From positions 4,489,001 to 4,553,000 of the forward strand of contig NZ_CP013118.1 in the NCBI RefSeq assembly GCF_001443605.1: a DNA stretch of 64,000 nt. Direction: 5' to 3'. Each line of letters begins with the position of its first letter. Positions within the stretch are counted from its first letter, which is position 1. The notes under the pieces are model-generated. The model was not told the DNA's origin. It made no database searches and worked only from the letters and a program-made list of their open reading frames with translations. Shown piece after piece: positions 36,532 through 46,784 of the stretch. Origin of the DNA: Salinivirga cyanobacteriivorans. Lineage in GTDB: Bacteria > Bacteroidota > Bacteroidia > Bacteroidales > Salinivirgaceae. The translations under genes and the position numbers were made by a program.

Positions 36532-37410
36532 TTAATCTGTTCCCGGCATGCTTGTCAGCACTTTAAAGGTGCCTTTGGGAACAATACTTAGTACCGGTAC
36601 AGGAGCACTATGCACAACCTCCTTGGCAAATGATCCCATAAAGAACCTAACTATTTCAGGCTGTTGATGGGTAGTAATAATAACCAAATCTGCATCTTTG
36701 TCCTGCACGTATTCTAAAAATTTTTTTCTGCGATTGCCATCGTAGAATCGAAAATCTGTTTCTATTTCAATGCCAGCTTTTTCTACAAAATCACTCACCT
36801 GTCTGAGTTGTCCCTTCAAATGGCCTACTACACCATCGTCGCGGGTAGAAGAGAATGATACTGCATAAATTTTACTGTGAAATCTTTTAGCTAAATGTAC
36901 TGCGTCGGTAACCTTTTCGCGGGTTTCCTTGGTTAAGTCCAATGGCAGAATAATTTTATCGAGGTTTTTGCTGGCACAGCCATTTTTTACCGTTACAACC
37001 GGTATATCGGCTTCAGTGGCAACCCTGAGCGCATTACTGCCAATGATTTTCTTCTTAATATTTTCAGCAGTTGAGGTTCCCATTACTATGAGCTCTGCAT
37101 CTATTTGAGCAGCCTGATCAAGAATGGTATCGCATAGTTTTCCCTCCACTACAATGGTTGAAAATTCGGGAGGTGTGTCCTGCGACAGCTCCTCGGCCTC
37201 TTTTACCAGAGCCTGCTCAATGCTTAAGATTTGATTCTCGCGTTCTTTATCATCCATGAAATTCCATGGAGGTAAATTAATGCGAATTACATGCAGGAGG
37301 TAAATTCTTGCGCCTGTTTCATTGGCTATTTGTATGGCCTGGTATATACCCTCTTTTGATTGCTCCGAAAAATCAACAGGTACTAGTATTCTGGCTTCTT
37401 TTTTTTCCAT
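36532..37410 (-). CDS. Tandem-domain universal stress protein
   Basis: A 292-residue protein with two UspA domains (about 5-145 and 150-285). The first begins ARILVPVDFSEQSKEG and has IVMGTSTAENIKKKIIGSNALRV. The second has IILPLDLTKETREKV and ends VIITTHQQPEIVRFFMGSFAKEVVHSAPVPVLSI. The second nucleotide loop (GSFAKEVVH) fits the ATP-binding G-S-x-x-x-x-V pattern loosely. It probably forms an operon with the prohibitin gene downstream, and both would serve a stress role. It is divergent from the nucleoside phosphorylase. Confidence 0.92.
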   Translation of the reverse strand: MEKKEARILVPVDFSEQSKEGIYQAIQIANETGARIYLLHVIRINLPPWNFMDDKERENQILSIEQALVKEAEELSQDTPPEFSTIVVEGKLCDTILDQAAQIDAELIVMGTSTAENIKKKIIGSNALRVATEADIPVVTVKNGCASKNLDKIILPLDLTKETREKVTDAVHLAKRFHSKIYAVSFSSTRDDGVVGHLKGQLRQVSDFVEKAGIEIETDFRFYDGNRRKKFLEYVQDKDADLVIITTHQQPEIVRFFMGSFAKEVVHSAPVPVLSIVPKGTFKVLTSMPGTD

Positions 37411-37494
37411 TTGTTGATATATTTGTAAAGTTTAGTTTTTATTTTGTACACTTTTTGAATCTAAGGAAATGGAATAATCAAACTAAATTTACAT

Positions 37495-37502
37495 TACTTT
37501 TG
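37495..37502 (+). promoter_or_regulatory. Candidate -7 element for the nucleoside phosphorylase operon
   Basis: TACTTTTG matches the Bacteroidota -7 consensus TAnnTTTG and lies about 98 bp before the ATG at 37600. No TTG sits at the right distance upstream, so this is a weak call. Confidence 0.3.
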
Positions 37503-37599
37503 CCAAAAATTAATAGCTTTGATCTCCATACCCAGCGATAATTTATTATTATGGGGGCTTTTTTTATTATTTTATTGATCATTACAAATTTAAACATAT

Positions 37600-38472
37600 A
37601 TGAAGCAAATACAAGCATCTGAATTAATTGTTAACCCTGATGGATCAATTTTTCACCTACACCTTAAGCCTGAAGACATAGCCGATACTATAATTTTGGT
37701 TGGTGATCAGGGTAGAGTGGATATGATAGGCGGATTTTTTGATGAGATTGAATTAACCCGTCAAAATCGAGAATTTAGATCAATAACCGGAACTTATAAA
37801 GGGAAAAGAATATCGGTAGTTTCTACCGGAATAGGGACCGACAACATTGATATTGTAATTAATGAGCTTGATGCCCTTGCAAATATTGACCTTGAAAAAC
37901 GCGTTGTAAAAGATACACATACGCAACTCAGTTTTGTGCGAATAGGAACTTCAGGAGCACTACAAAAAGATATTCCTGTTGATACGCCGGTTATTAGTGA
38001 AATAGCATGTGGGTTTGATGGTTTATTGAATTTTTATGCCGATCGCGATAAGATTAGCAACCTGGTAATGGAAAACAGTTTCCTGGAACACATGAACTAT
38101 TATAAAAAACTTGCAGTGCCCTATTTCGTCGATGCAGACCCAGATTTGTACAGCATACTTAAACCTGGTTGCACAAATGGTATCACAATATCTGCACCTG
38201 GCTTTTACGGCCCGCAGGGACGTGTGTTGCGCCTAGATATTAAGGACCCTGATGTGAATGATAAAATATCGGATTTTAAACTTAATGGCCACAGGTTTAC
38301 TAACTACGAAATGGAATGCTCTGCAATCTATGGGCTTTCAAAGCTTTTAGGCCACAGAGCTGTGACTATTTGCAATATTATTGCAAACCGTATGCGCGGC
38401 GAATACAGCAAAGATTATAAAGAAGGTTTGAAGAAAACAATCACAAATGTACTTGACCGGTTGAGTTATTAA
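37600..38472 (+). CDS. Nucleoside phosphorylase (uridine phosphorylase-like)
   Basis: A 290-residue PNP_UDP_1 family enzyme that splits a nucleoside with phosphate into base and ribose 1-phosphate. Motifs are ILVGDQGRVD (phosphate loop), VVSTGIGTDNIDIVINEL, VRIGTSGAL and the nucleoside-binding NYEMECSAIYGLSKLLGHRAVTI. The order matches uridine-phosphorylase-like proteins of Bacteroidota. Base preference cannot be told from sequence. The next gene starts one base after its stop, so the two are co-transcribed. Confidence 0.92.
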   Translation: MKQIQASELIVNPDGSIFHLHLKPEDIADTIILVGDQGRVDMIGGFFDEIELTRQNREFRSITGTYKGKRISVVSTGIGTDNIDIVINELDALANIDLEKRVVKDTHTQLSFVRIGTSGALQKDIPVDTPVISEIACGFDGLLNFYADRDKISNLVMENSFLEHMNYYKKLAVPYFVDADPDLYSILKPGCTNGITISAPGFYGPQGRVLRLDIKDPDVNDKISDFKLNGHRFTNYEMECSAIYGLSKLLGHRAVTICNIIANRMRGEYSKDYKEGLKKTITNVLDRLSY

Positions 38473-38473
38473 T

Positions 38474-39367
38474 ATGGATAACGAGCTATTGTATTTACTG
38501 AAGTTAATGGATGATCCCAGTAAGGAGGTTTTTAATGCGGTTGAATCAAAAGTAATTGATTTGGGACGCGATGTAATACCAGATCTTGAAAGGTATTGGG
38601 AAAAAACAGCGAATACATTAGTACAGGGTAGGATAGAAAATTTACTGCAGAAAATAAATTTTAATTATCTGAAAGGTCAGTTAAGGGGTTGGATCCCAAA
38701 TAGTGATTATAACGCTATTTACGGATCCTACCTTGTTTCCTTACTTCAGTATCCCGATATTGATTTTGAAGATATCTCAACCTTATTTGAAGAGGTTAAA
38801 AGAGATCTTTGGCTTGAGATGAATCCTCAACTTACAGCGCTCGAGAAAGTAAGGGTCATTAATCACATATTATTCCAGGTACATAAATTTCAGGGTAGCC
38901 GAAGCAATCCAACAAGCCCGCAGCATTTCTTTATTAATAATTTGCTCGACACAAAGCGGGGAAATCAATATTCACTGATGATGCTTTATGTTTCGCTCGC
39001 CCAGGCAATAGATTTGCCTGTTTATGGTGTCCAGCTGCCCCATAATTATTTGCTGGCCTATCATGATGAAGCGCTTGCAAAATACACCGGAAAAGATAAA
39101 AGCGGAATTCTGTTTTACATTAATCCTTATAATAGCGGAGCAATATTTGGAAAAAAAGAACTTACCCAAATGCTTAAACAGAATAAAATTGAACCGCGCA
39201 AACAGTTTTATGAACTTGCTGATAATGTTTTTCTAATAGCGCAGGTATATAGAGCTTTATTAATAACCTTCCAGAACCTGGGCTACACTGAGAAAGTGGA
39301 GCGAATTGAAGAGCTTTTACGTTTTATTGCGGCTGAACAAAGCAGCCATAATAAACGTAGTAAATGA
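38474..39367 (+). CDS. SirB1/transglutaminase-like superfamily protein
   Basis: A 297-residue cytoplasmic protein. The N-terminal 70 residues are helical (LMDDPSKEVFNAVESKVIDLG). The rest resembles the SirB1_N/Transglut_core2 domain: LTALEKVRVINHILFQVHKFQGSRSNPTSPQHFFINNLLDTKRGNQYSLMMLYVSLAQAIDLPVYGVQLPHNYLLAY. In this domain the Cys of true transglutaminases is usually replaced, as it is here (no Cys), so catalysis is doubtful. It may be a binding or scaffold protein. It is coupled to the phosphorylase gene upstream. Confidence 0.82.
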   Translation: MDNELLYLLKLMDDPSKEVFNAVESKVIDLGRDVIPDLERYWEKTANTLVQGRIENLLQKINFNYLKGQLRGWIPNSDYNAIYGSYLVSLLQYPDIDFEDISTLFEEVKRDLWLEMNPQLTALEKVRVINHILFQVHKFQGSRSNPTSPQHFFINNLLDTKRGNQYSLMMLYVSLAQAIDLPVYGVQLPHNYLLAYHDEALAKYTGKDKSGILFYINPYNSGAIFGKKELTQMLKQNKIEPRKQFYELADNVFLIAQVYRALLITFQNLGYTEKVERIEELLRFIAAEQSSHNKRSK

Positions 39368-39420
39368 TTGAAACAAAACATATTTTGGTTATTGTATTCC
39401 AAAATTGCTGAATTATACTT

Positions 39421-41538
39421 ATGAAACGTATATCTATTCTATTCAGAAGGCATAGAGAAAATTTGTTCCGCTTTTTTCTATTTATTATTACGGTAGCAAT
39501 ATTGGTCTTTCTGTTACCGACAGAACGAAAATTCGGATTCGAATATCGCAAGGGAGCGCCCTGGATGCACGAGGATTTGATCGCACCATTTGATTTTGCT
39601 ATACAGAAAAATCCCGACGTAATAGAAAAACAAAAAGATAGTATACAGCAACGTGCTAATGTTTTTTACCGTTTCAGGGACGAAGCATTCATGCAACTCG
39701 ATTCAACTTTTAACCAGAGTACAGAAAAAGCATTTAACCGTTTTGTCGATACAACAAACCTGACCAGCAATCAAAAGAATGATCTTAATTTTTATCTCGA
39801 TAGTTTAAGGTTAGTATATTCTGATATCATGCATAAAGGGGTAATTGATACGGTTCTTATTCACGAAGGTGCTCCGGATAAAGATATTACCCTGTTGCGC
39901 AATAATGTGGCACATACTTTTGAGGAAATTTTACCGCTACCTGAAAAAGCCGCAGCATTACTGCGGAAAAAGATAAATAGCTTTAACCTGGAACAGGAGA
40001 AACTCAGAGCCTTTTTTACCAAATTGAATGTAGGACAGTATGTTAAACCAACAGCAGTGTATGATAAACAAACCACTGCCGACAATTTAGAAAGCCTTAC
40101 CAAATCACTCTCAACAACCTCGGGCATGATTCAGCGGGGGCAGCGAATTATAAGCCGTGGAGAACTTATTACCAGCGATACCTATCAGATAATTGAATCG
40201 CTTCGCATGGAGTATGAATCTACCCAGGGTATAGGAAGAGTTAAGGATTGGCTTATTGCCGGAAAAATAATTGTGATTTCTTTAGCCATAGGTGTGCTTT
40301 TCCTGTTTTTGATTTATTTCAGACGCGAAGTGCTCCAACACCGTGTGAAGTCTTATTTTATTGTTTTTTTATTGCTTTTAATGGTTTTGGCTGCCGGTAT
40401 AACTTCCAATGCCGATAATATTAATATTTATGTGGTGCCCATTGCCATAATGCCCATCATTATTCAAATTTTCTATGATCCTCGCTTGGCCATATTTGTT
40501 CATATGGTTACCATTGTAATTATAGGTTTTATTGTACCCAATCCATTTAAATTCGTTTTTATTCAATTTGTTGTAGGTGTGGTTGCCATTCTGAGTTTAA
40601 GAAATATGCACAGGCGCCAGCAAATATTCTTTGCTGCTCTTGCTGTTTTTACAACATACAGTTTGGTATACCTGGGTCTGGGTATGATGCAGGAAGGCGA
40701 TATCACAAAGATTGATCCGATGCAATTTGCATGGTTTGCAGGCAACAGTATGTTGGTACTTTGGACTTACCCTTTGATATACCTGTTCGAAAAAATGTTT
40801 GGTTTTTTATCAGATGTCACCCTTATGGAGATGGCAGATACAAATCACCCATTACTCAGGAAACTCAACGAGAAGGCACCTGGCACATTTCAGCACTCTA
40901 TGCAGGTTGCAAATCTTGCCGAAGCAGTAGTGAGGCGTATTGGAGGCAACCCTTCACTAGTGCGCACTGGGGCACTTTACCACGATATTGGGAAAATGAA
41001 AAACCCGGAGTATTTTATTGAAAACCAGGTTCCAAATCGTAATCCGCATGATAAACATACTTTTGAAGAAAGTGCAAATATTATAATAAATCATGTGAAA
41101 GATGGTATTAAAATGGCCCGGCAATATAATTTACCAAAACCGGTGGTTGATTTTATTCGGACACACCATGGTGATGGGCTGGTACAGTATTTTTACCGTT
41201 CTCATGTGAATCAGTTTCCCGAAGAGATTGTGGATGAGTCCAGATTCCGGTATCCGGGGCCAACTCCATTTTCAAAGGAGACCGGAGTGGTTATGATGGC
41301 TGATTCTGTTGAGGCTGCTTCACGAAGCCTCAAAACGATGAATGAAGAAACTATTGATAACCTGGTAGATAATATTATCAGTTACATCATAAATGAGAAT
41401 CAGCTGGATGATGCTGATATTACTTTTAAGGATATTAATATTGCAAAAAGTATTTTTAAAGAAAAACTTAAAAATATTTATCACGCACGCATAGAGTATC
41501 CTGCAGAAAATAACAATACCAATAATCAAAAATCTTAA
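39421..41538 (+). CDS. 7TM-HD phosphohydrolase (PgpH-like c-di-AMP phosphodiesterase)
   Basis: A 705-residue membrane protein. One N-terminal transmembrane helix (about 18-35) precedes a large extracytoplasmic 7TMR-HDED-type domain (about 50-270). A block of about seven helices (about 280-470) follows, then a cytoplasmic HD domain with KAPGTFQHSMQVANLAEAV, GALYHDIGKMKNPEYF (the HDIG motif), RTHHGDG and VMMADSVEAASRSL. The layout is that of PgpH, which hydrolyses c-di-AMP in Firmicutes. The same reaction is the likely role here but has not been shown for this protein. It stands 53 bp after the SirB1-like gene and may share its transcript. Confidence 0.92.
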   Translation: MKRISILFRRHRENLFRFFLFIITVAILVFLLPTERKFGFEYRKGAPWMHEDLIAPFDFAIQKNPDVIEKQKDSIQQRANVFYRFRDEAFMQLDSTFNQSTEKAFNRFVDTTNLTSNQKNDLNFYLDSLRLVYSDIMHKGVIDTVLIHEGAPDKDITLLRNNVAHTFEEILPLPEKAAALLRKKINSFNLEQEKLRAFFTKLNVGQYVKPTAVYDKQTTADNLESLTKSLSTTSGMIQRGQRIISRGELITSDTYQIIESLRMEYESTQGIGRVKDWLIAGKIIVISLAIGVLFLFLIYFRREVLQHRVKSYFIVFLLLLMVLAAGITSNADNINIYVVPIAIMPIIIQIFYDPRLAIFVHMVTIVIIGFIVPNPFKFVFIQFVVGVVAILSLRNMHRRQQIFFAALAVFTTYSLVYLGLGMMQEGDITKIDPMQFAWFAGNSMLVLWTYPLIYLFEKMFGFLSDVTLMEMADTNHPLLRKLNEKAPGTFQHSMQVANLAEAVVRRIGGNPSLVRTGALYHDIGKMKNPEYFIENQVPNRNPHDKHTFEESANIIINHVKDGIKMARQYNLPKPVVDFIRTHHGDGLVQYFYRSHVNQFPEEIVDESRFRYPGPTPFSKETGVVMMADSVEAASRSLKTMNEETIDNLVDNIISYIINENQLDDADITFKDINIAKSIFKEKLKNIYHARIEYPAENNNTNNQKS

Positions 41539-41624
41539 TTTTCAGTTAACTGTGCTTTTCGGTTTTTTGAGAATAATTGCTTACCAACAAAATATATGTT
41601 ATTCTGTTGTACTGCAAAAAGGGA

Positions 41625-43565
41625 ATGAGCAATAGATTAAAAGAAGAGCATAGTCTCTACCTACAACAACATGCTGAAAATCCGGTGGATTGGTTTCCCT
41701 GGAGTGATGAAGCTTTCGAAAAAGCCCGAGATGAGAACAAACTTCTCATTGTAAGCATTGGATATTCTTCCTGCCACTGGTGTCATGTGATGGAACATAA
41801 TGTGTTTGAGCATGATGATGCAGCGACTTTAATGAACAAGCATTTTGTGAGCGTGAAAGTCGACCGTGAAGAACGACCCGATGTAGACCATATTTATATG
41901 GATGCAGTACAAATGATTACCGGTAGAGGCGGTTGGCCGCTTAATGTTTTTGTTTTGCCGGACGGACGGCCTTTCTATGGTGGTACATATTTTCCGAAGG
42001 AACAATGGATGAGTTTGATTGAACGGTTAGCTATAACCTATAAGGAGCGACCTGAACTAATTCGCAGTACAGCAGAAGAAATTCAGAATAAAATTGCCCA
42101 AAATGAGGAAATACTGCAGACTAATAAGCCTCGAGAAGATGATGTAAATAACCTGTCTGTCAAATTGTTAAAACAATGGGAAGCCAATTTTGACAGTGAA
42201 CATGGCGGAGAAAAAGGTGCACCTAAGTTTCCAATGCCTGCCAGGTTAAGTGCTGTGTATAATGCAGCTATTTCACAAAATCATACAGCTATTAAAAACC
42301 AAACTCTATTTACGCTCAAACAAATGGCTGCCGGTGGTATTTACGATCAGGTTGGAGGTGGATTTGCCCGTTACGCTGTTGATAGTCAGTGGCGCGTGCC
42401 ACACTTTGAGAAAATGCTGTACGACAATGCCCAACTTTTGCCGCTTTATGCTAAAGCAGCCAGTATTGAACAGGATGAAGTTTTTAAAATGGTATTAAAC
42501 GAGTCCTTTAGCTTTCTAATCAGAGAGATGGAAATCGAACCGGGTTTGTTTGCATCAGCTATTGATGCCGATAGCGAAGGTGTTGAAGGGAAGTTTTATA
42601 CATGGACCTATCAGGACTTTAAAAAAGTTGTTCCGGATGATCAATGGGCAGATTTTTTCAGTATCATAAAACCGGGCAACTGGGAGGGGACCAATGTGCT
42701 GCATTACCAGCCCGGAGCAATGGATCAACGAATCCATGATGAGCAAGGTTTTCTAGCTGCTTTGAATAAAGTGAAATCAAAACTTTTGAGCGAGCGAAAC
42801 AAACGCGTAAGACCGGTTAGAGATGAAAAAGCCATAACCAGCTGGAATGCTATGCTTGCAGCTTCATTGTTTGAAAGTTATAAGTATGTAAAAGATACGC
42901 GGTTTATAGAAGTCGCCCTGGAAATACTCAACAGGGTAAAGCAGCAATGGAAAACTAAAGGCCATTTACCACGTATTTTGAATTATGATTCGGCTACTGG
43001 TATGCTTGATGATTATGCTTATACAGTTTTAGCATTTTACAGCGCCTATGAAATTACCCACAATCAAGAATGGCTTAATCTCGCTCAAACAATTTTTTCC
43101 AAAACCCTGGAGGTTTACGATGTAGATAAATCTCTTTTAAATTATTATCCGGCAAGTGAGCAAATGTTTGCCCGTAAAACCGAATGGATGGACACCGTAA
43201 TCCCTTCATCAAATGCATTGATTGCCAATGTAGCTTTTGATCTGGGGTATGTACTTAAAAATACAGGATATACCCAAAAAGGACAAAAAATGTTGCAAAC
43301 CATGACCGAATTAATGCAAAAACATCCGCTAATGCTGGGCGCATGGATGGAAGCAGCGCAGAACAGTAAAGAGAAAATATATGTCAATATTGGGAAAAAT
43401 TACTCTGTAGACAAGGTGAGAAGCCTGTTTGCCGGCGAAAATATATACCCGGATATTCTTCCCTCTAAGGAACTTGATAATAATGAAATTATGGCCTGCA
43501 AGGGTAATACGTGTTTTAAGCCAGTCAATACAATTGATGAAGCAATAAAATTAGTTAAACCGTGA
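41625..43565 (+). CDS. DUF255 thioredoxin-fold protein (YyaL/SSP411-like)
   Basis: I start it at [26 protein letters not shown] (41625), preceded by a purine-rich AAAAAGGGA. The longer frame from 41577 adds residues the family does not have. The 646-residue protein opens with a thioredoxin-like domain whose CxxC is in [17 protein letters not shown], and has [18 protein letters not shown] and [23 protein letters not shown]. An (alpha/alpha)6-barrel-like region with [28 protein letters not shown] follows. Related proteins are widespread, sometimes annotated as N-acylglucosamine 2-epimerase-like, but no function is firmly established. Confidence 0.92.
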   Translation: MSNRLKEEHSLYLQQHAENPVDWFPWSDEAFEKARDENKLLIVSIGYSSCHWCHVMEHNVFEHDDAATLMNKHFVSVKVDREERPDVDHIYMDAVQMITGRGGWPLNVFVLPDGRPFYGGTYFPKEQWMSLIERLAITYKERPELIRSTAEEIQNKIAQNEEILQTNKPREDDVNNLSVKLLKQWEANFDSEHGGEKGAPKFPMPARLSAVYNAAISQNHTAIKNQTLFTLKQMAAGGIYDQVGGGFARYAVDSQWRVPHFEKMLYDNAQLLPLYAKAASIEQDEVFKMVLNESFSFLIREMEIEPGLFASAIDADSEGVEGKFYTWTYQDFKKVVPDDQWADFFSIIKPGNWEGTNVLHYQPGAMDQRIHDEQGFLAALNKVKSKLLSERNKRVRPVRDEKAITSWNAMLAASLFESYKYVKDTRFIEVALEILNRVKQQWKTKGHLPRILNYDSATGMLDDYAYTVLAFYSAYEITHNQEWLNLAQTIFSKTLEVYDVDKSLLNYYPASEQMFARKTEWMDTVIPSSNALIANVAFDLGYVLKNTGYTQKGQKMLQTMTELMQKHPLMLGAWMEAAQNSKEKIYVNIGKNYSVDKVRSLFAGENIYPDILPSKELDNNEIMACKGNTCFKPVNTIDEAIKLVKP

Positions 43566-43700
43566 TTTGTCAATAGGAATTTGTGAAATTTCTATTGATA
43601 GCTTGAGGGTAAATAAGCATTATTCATTTTTCCTGTATCACGGATACATGAATAGGCACAACCTTAATCCCGGGATAGCTGAAAATATAAGCCTAAAAAA

Positions 43701-43726
43701 ACCGCTGGAACATTCCAGCGGTTTTA
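43701..43726. terminator. Bidirectional terminator
   Basis: ACCGCTGGAA and TTCCAGCGGT form a 10-bp perfect stem with a 2-nt centre, flanked by A-run and T-run. It sits between the DUF255 gene (rightward) and the T9SS gene (leftward) and can serve both. Confidence 0.88.
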
Positions 43727-43745
43727 GTATATAAAACGATTTGTT

Positions 43746-44924
43746 TTATTCAATTACAACTCTGCGAACGCCCATTCTGTCGCCGTTTTGAACGCGTACA
43801 AAATAAACACCGCTAGCTACATCAGAAAGGTTAATTGTACCCTGGTTCTGAATTTCCTGTGAAGTAATAACCTGACCAATAGCACTGATTACAGTAACTT
43901 TGTTGGCACCTTGAGCCTCAACCTTAATGATTCCATTTGATGGGTTAGGATAAACACTCATTTCGATTGCTTTTGGGCTCTCAAAAATACCTACTGGCTC
44001 AATACCAAATACGTCATCAACAGTCATTGCGCCTTCTACGGTAATCATGCGGTTGTCTCCACCGTCCCATTCGCCGTTATCCCAGCTTGAGTTTACAAAG
44101 TATTTGTATTCGTATTCACCTTCTTCTAAAGGAAGAACAACTGAATAGATAGTATCACCGTCTGGGTCTTCAAGAATGTATTCCGGACCTGCAATAGGCT
44201 CTGTCCAACCTGTAATTGATCCTGTAAGATTTAAGGTATCTTCACCAATTACAAAATCAGCTGAATCAACAGCGGGACGCATGTCTACGTTAAATGTAAC
44301 GTCATAAGTTACCGGCTCTGCAACCTGAATGTTGTCAAGGATAATTCTAAACATATCAGTTACATCATAATGTTGGAAAGCAATGTAAATTGTTTCTCCA
44401 GCATAGGCACTTATGTCAAGTGCACGCTCATAAATGTTTGAATCGATTGTTTCTTCGAACAGACTGTCAGTGAATGAGCCTACTGAATTGTCAGTAGTAG
44501 AGATCATCACTTTGTAGTGTTCTGCAGCCCAATCAGGATCTTGTGCATAAACGGTGTATAGCAGGTCAAGGTCTCCTGTTGCATCACTAAGATCAATTGC
44601 TGGTGAAACCAACCAATTGTTTGGTGTTAGGGCACCTCCAACATTATCGTAAGAAGCCGATGCTATAGCCCACCCGGTTGTATTCGTTTCTGTTGGAAAC
44701 CAATTATTTCCGTCACCATCTTCATCGTACATAGTCCATGCGGAGGCTGTTGTGTCAGCTTCAAAATCGTCACTGAAATATACAACTTTACCAGATTTAG
44801 TAAGCTCCGTGGATGTATTGTCATCCAGGTTGTTGATTTTTCCTGAGCGTGTTGCAATTGGTTGAGCATTAACTGCTACCATCAAAAAGCTCATCACAGT
44901 AAGTAATAAAGTAAATTTTCTCAT
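43746..44924 (-). CDS. T9SS-secreted protein with choice-of-anchor J and glycogen-binding-like domains
   Basis: A 392-residue exported protein with a signal peptide MRKFTLLLTVMSFLMVAVNA. A choice-of-anchor J (jelly-roll) domain spans about 45-205 (FSDDFEADTTASAWTMYDEDGDGNNW; LVSPAIDLSDATGDLDLLYTVY). An E-set/AMPK-type carbohydrate-binding-like domain follows (about 208-310: LNLTGSITGWTEPIAG, EGEYEYKYFVNSSWDNGEW). A complete T9SS sorting domain ends the protein (MSVYPNPSNGIIKVEAQG, LSDVASGVYFVRVQNG). No catalytic site is seen, so it is likely a surface or released binding protein. It is a lone gene with a candidate operator about 110 bp upstream. Confidence 0.9.
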   Translation of the reverse strand: MRKFTLLLTVMSFLMVAVNAQPIATRSGKINNLDDNTSTELTKSGKVVYFSDDFEADTTASAWTMYDEDGDGNNWFPTETNTTGWAIASASYDNVGGALTPNNWLVSPAIDLSDATGDLDLLYTVYAQDPDWAAEHYKVMISTTDNSVGSFTDSLFEETIDSNIYERALDISAYAGETIYIAFQHYDVTDMFRIILDNIQVAEPVTYDVTFNVDMRPAVDSADFVIGEDTLNLTGSITGWTEPIAGPEYILEDPDGDTIYSVVLPLEEGEYEYKYFVNSSWDNGEWDGGDNRMITVEGAMTVDDVFGIEPVGIFESPKAIEMSVYPNPSNGIIKVEAQGANKVTVISAIGQVITSQEIQNQGTINLSDVASGVYFVRVQNGDRMGVRRVVIE

Positions 44925-45029
44925 AAATAATGATTTTTAAGTTTAACAATGCTATTTACATCATGCTAATTTAAAAGACAAAATCAATATATCAAAGAAA
45001 AGAGTAGCTTTTAACTGAACTTTAACTAC

Positions 45030-45040
45030 GCAAACGATTG
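45030..45040 (-). promoter_or_regulatory. Candidate LacI-type operator upstream of the T9SS gene
   Basis: Reading leftward the sequence is CAATCGTTTGC, identical over 11 bases to the element upstream of the DUF1338 and aldolase genes. With its neighbours it is an imperfect palindrome (GCAATCGTTTGC). It lies about 106 bp before the gene start. Function is inference. Confidence 0.35.
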
Positions 45041-45122
45041 CAATTTGAGTTTTTTATTTTGTTACCTTTTGGCGCATTTCTTTTTTGAGTAAAAGGTAAG
45101 GATTATCTACTATAAATGCTGT

Positions 45123-46784
45123 TTAGTCTTCAATTTCGTATAAAAACCTTTTGATGCTCTTTTTGGGTGTTTTTTCGAATTCGCGCGGGTACAGTTTAAA
45201 ATGACTTATTTGCTTAAACTTAGGAAGTTCTGAATTAATGTCGCTGCGACCTTCCTCAAGTATTCCGGGTAATTGATTAACGCGTATACCCTCTTTGTCT
45301 ATAGCCTCATAATCGGGATAAACAAGAGCTACAAGCTTGTTGTCGTCTGGCAGTACAAGCGATTCCATTACATGTGGTAGGTTATTAATTTTAGACTCAA
45401 TCTCTTCGGGATAGATGTTTTCACCTGAAGGACCAAGGATCAGTGATTTACTACGGCCATTAATAAATACAAAGCCTTCGTCATCGACCATACCTAAATC
45501 GCCTGTATGCAACCAGCCATCTTTGTCTATAGCCTTAGCTGTTGCCTCAGGGTTTTTATAGTAGCCTTCCATTATATTTTCACCTCTGACCAGAATTTCA
45601 CCAACTTCTTTTTTGTCTTCATTGGCATCAATTTTTATGTCTAAAGTGTCAACTACCTGACCTGCTGAGCGGTATTTTGTTTTCTGCCATCCGGAGTAAC
45701 TTATTAACGGACCGCATTCAGTCATACCATACCCTATGGTATATCGGAATTTAATTTTTCTCAGGAAGGTTTCCACGTCTTCACTCAATGGTGCACCGCC
45801 TATTACTATCTCTCTGAACTCTCCGCCAAAAACATCTGTGAGTTTTTTGTTGATTTTCTGATAAATAGGTTTGTCTACCAAAGGTAGTGAAGTGAGTAGT
45901 TTTAGTAATTTTTTATCCAGTGCGGGCTTAATCTGTTTTTTGTATATTTTTTCAATAATTAAAGGCACCGCAATAACTACTGATGGTTTAATTGACTGAA
46001 AAGCCTGAACTATAATTTTTGGAGAAGGTGTACGTGTTAAAAAATTGATATGACACCCCATTGAAAATGGCCAGAGGAACTCAAAAGCGCATCCATAAGT
46101 GTGCGCAAGCGGTAATATCGAAACAATTTTTTCTCCCGCATTTAATGGCAGGTTATTGCGCGCAAATCTTACATTTGCTGCCAGTGCGTTATTCTTTAAA
46201 ACAACACCTTTCGAAAAACCGGTTGTGCCACTTGTATAATTAATAATACCTATTTCGTCATTCGAAACTGGCGCTATTTCAAAGTCTTCATTCGAAAATC
46301 CGTTTTTATATTTTTGGTTGAAAAAATCATTGGTGGTTTTAATGGCATTGGTGAGGTTGCAGTCAGGCTTGTTGCAGAGTGCCGAAAAATCCTCAATGGA
46401 TAATATTCCATGTAAGTTTTCCATACACGATTCATCAATTTGTTCCCATAGCATTTCTCCAACAAATAGTAATTTAGAGTCTGAATGATTCACAATATGG
46501 TGTATATCGTTGGCATGAAAATCAGGTAGAATAGGCACTATTACACCACCATAGCTTACTGTGGCGAGATATACCATGCCCCAATGAGCAGAGTTTTTGC
46601 CCAGGAGTGCAATTTTATCACCTTTTTTTATTCCTGCTTCTTCAAAAAGCTTGTGCAACCATTTTATTTGACGACCTGTGTCGGCATAAGTAAAGTCTTT
46701 ACCTTTATAATCTGACAGGGCAGGATAGTCCCAGTTTTTTTTAATACTGTCGGCGATATACGCCACAAAGTTTTCTTTGATCAT
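45123..46784 (-). CDS. AMP-forming long-chain acyl-CoA ligase
   Basis: A 553-residue adenylate-forming enzyme. The signature motifs are present: the P-loop INYTSGTTGFSKGVVL, the A5 motif YTIGYGMTECGPLISY, the A7 motif WLHTGDLGMVDDEGFVFINGRSK, and the C-terminal lysine region (KTPKKSIKRFLYEIED). The group acts on fatty acids, giving acyl-AMP and then acyl-CoA. Chain length preference is not predictable. It is cytoplasmic or membrane-associated and has its own long upstream region, which contains a palindrome at 46937-46952. Confidence 0.92.
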   Translation of the reverse strand: MIKENFVAYIADSIKKNWDYPALSDYKGKDFTYADTGRQIKWLHKLFEEAGIKKGDKIALLGKNSAHWGMVYLATVSYGGVIVPILPDFHANDIHHIVNHSDSKLLFVGEMLWEQIDESCMENLHGILSIEDFSALCNKPDCNLTNAIKTTNDFFNQKYKNGFSNEDFEIAPVSNDEIGIINYTSGTTGFSKGVVLKNNALAANVRFARNNLPLNAGEKIVSILPLAHTYGCAFEFLWPFSMGCHINFLTRTPSPKIIVQAFQSIKPSVVIAVPLIIEKIYKKQIKPALDKKLLKLLTSLPLVDKPIYQKINKKLTDVFGGEFREIVIGGAPLSEDVETFLRKIKFRYTIGYGMTECGPLISYSGWQKTKYRSAGQVVDTLDIKIDANEDKKEVGEILVRGENIMEGYYKNPEATAKAIDKDGWLHTGDLGMVDDEGFVFINGRSKSLILGPSGENIYPEEIESKINNLPHVMESLVLPDDNKLVALVYPDYEAIDKEGIRVNQLPGILEEGRSDINSELPKFKQISHFKLYPREFEKTPKKSIKRFLYEIED

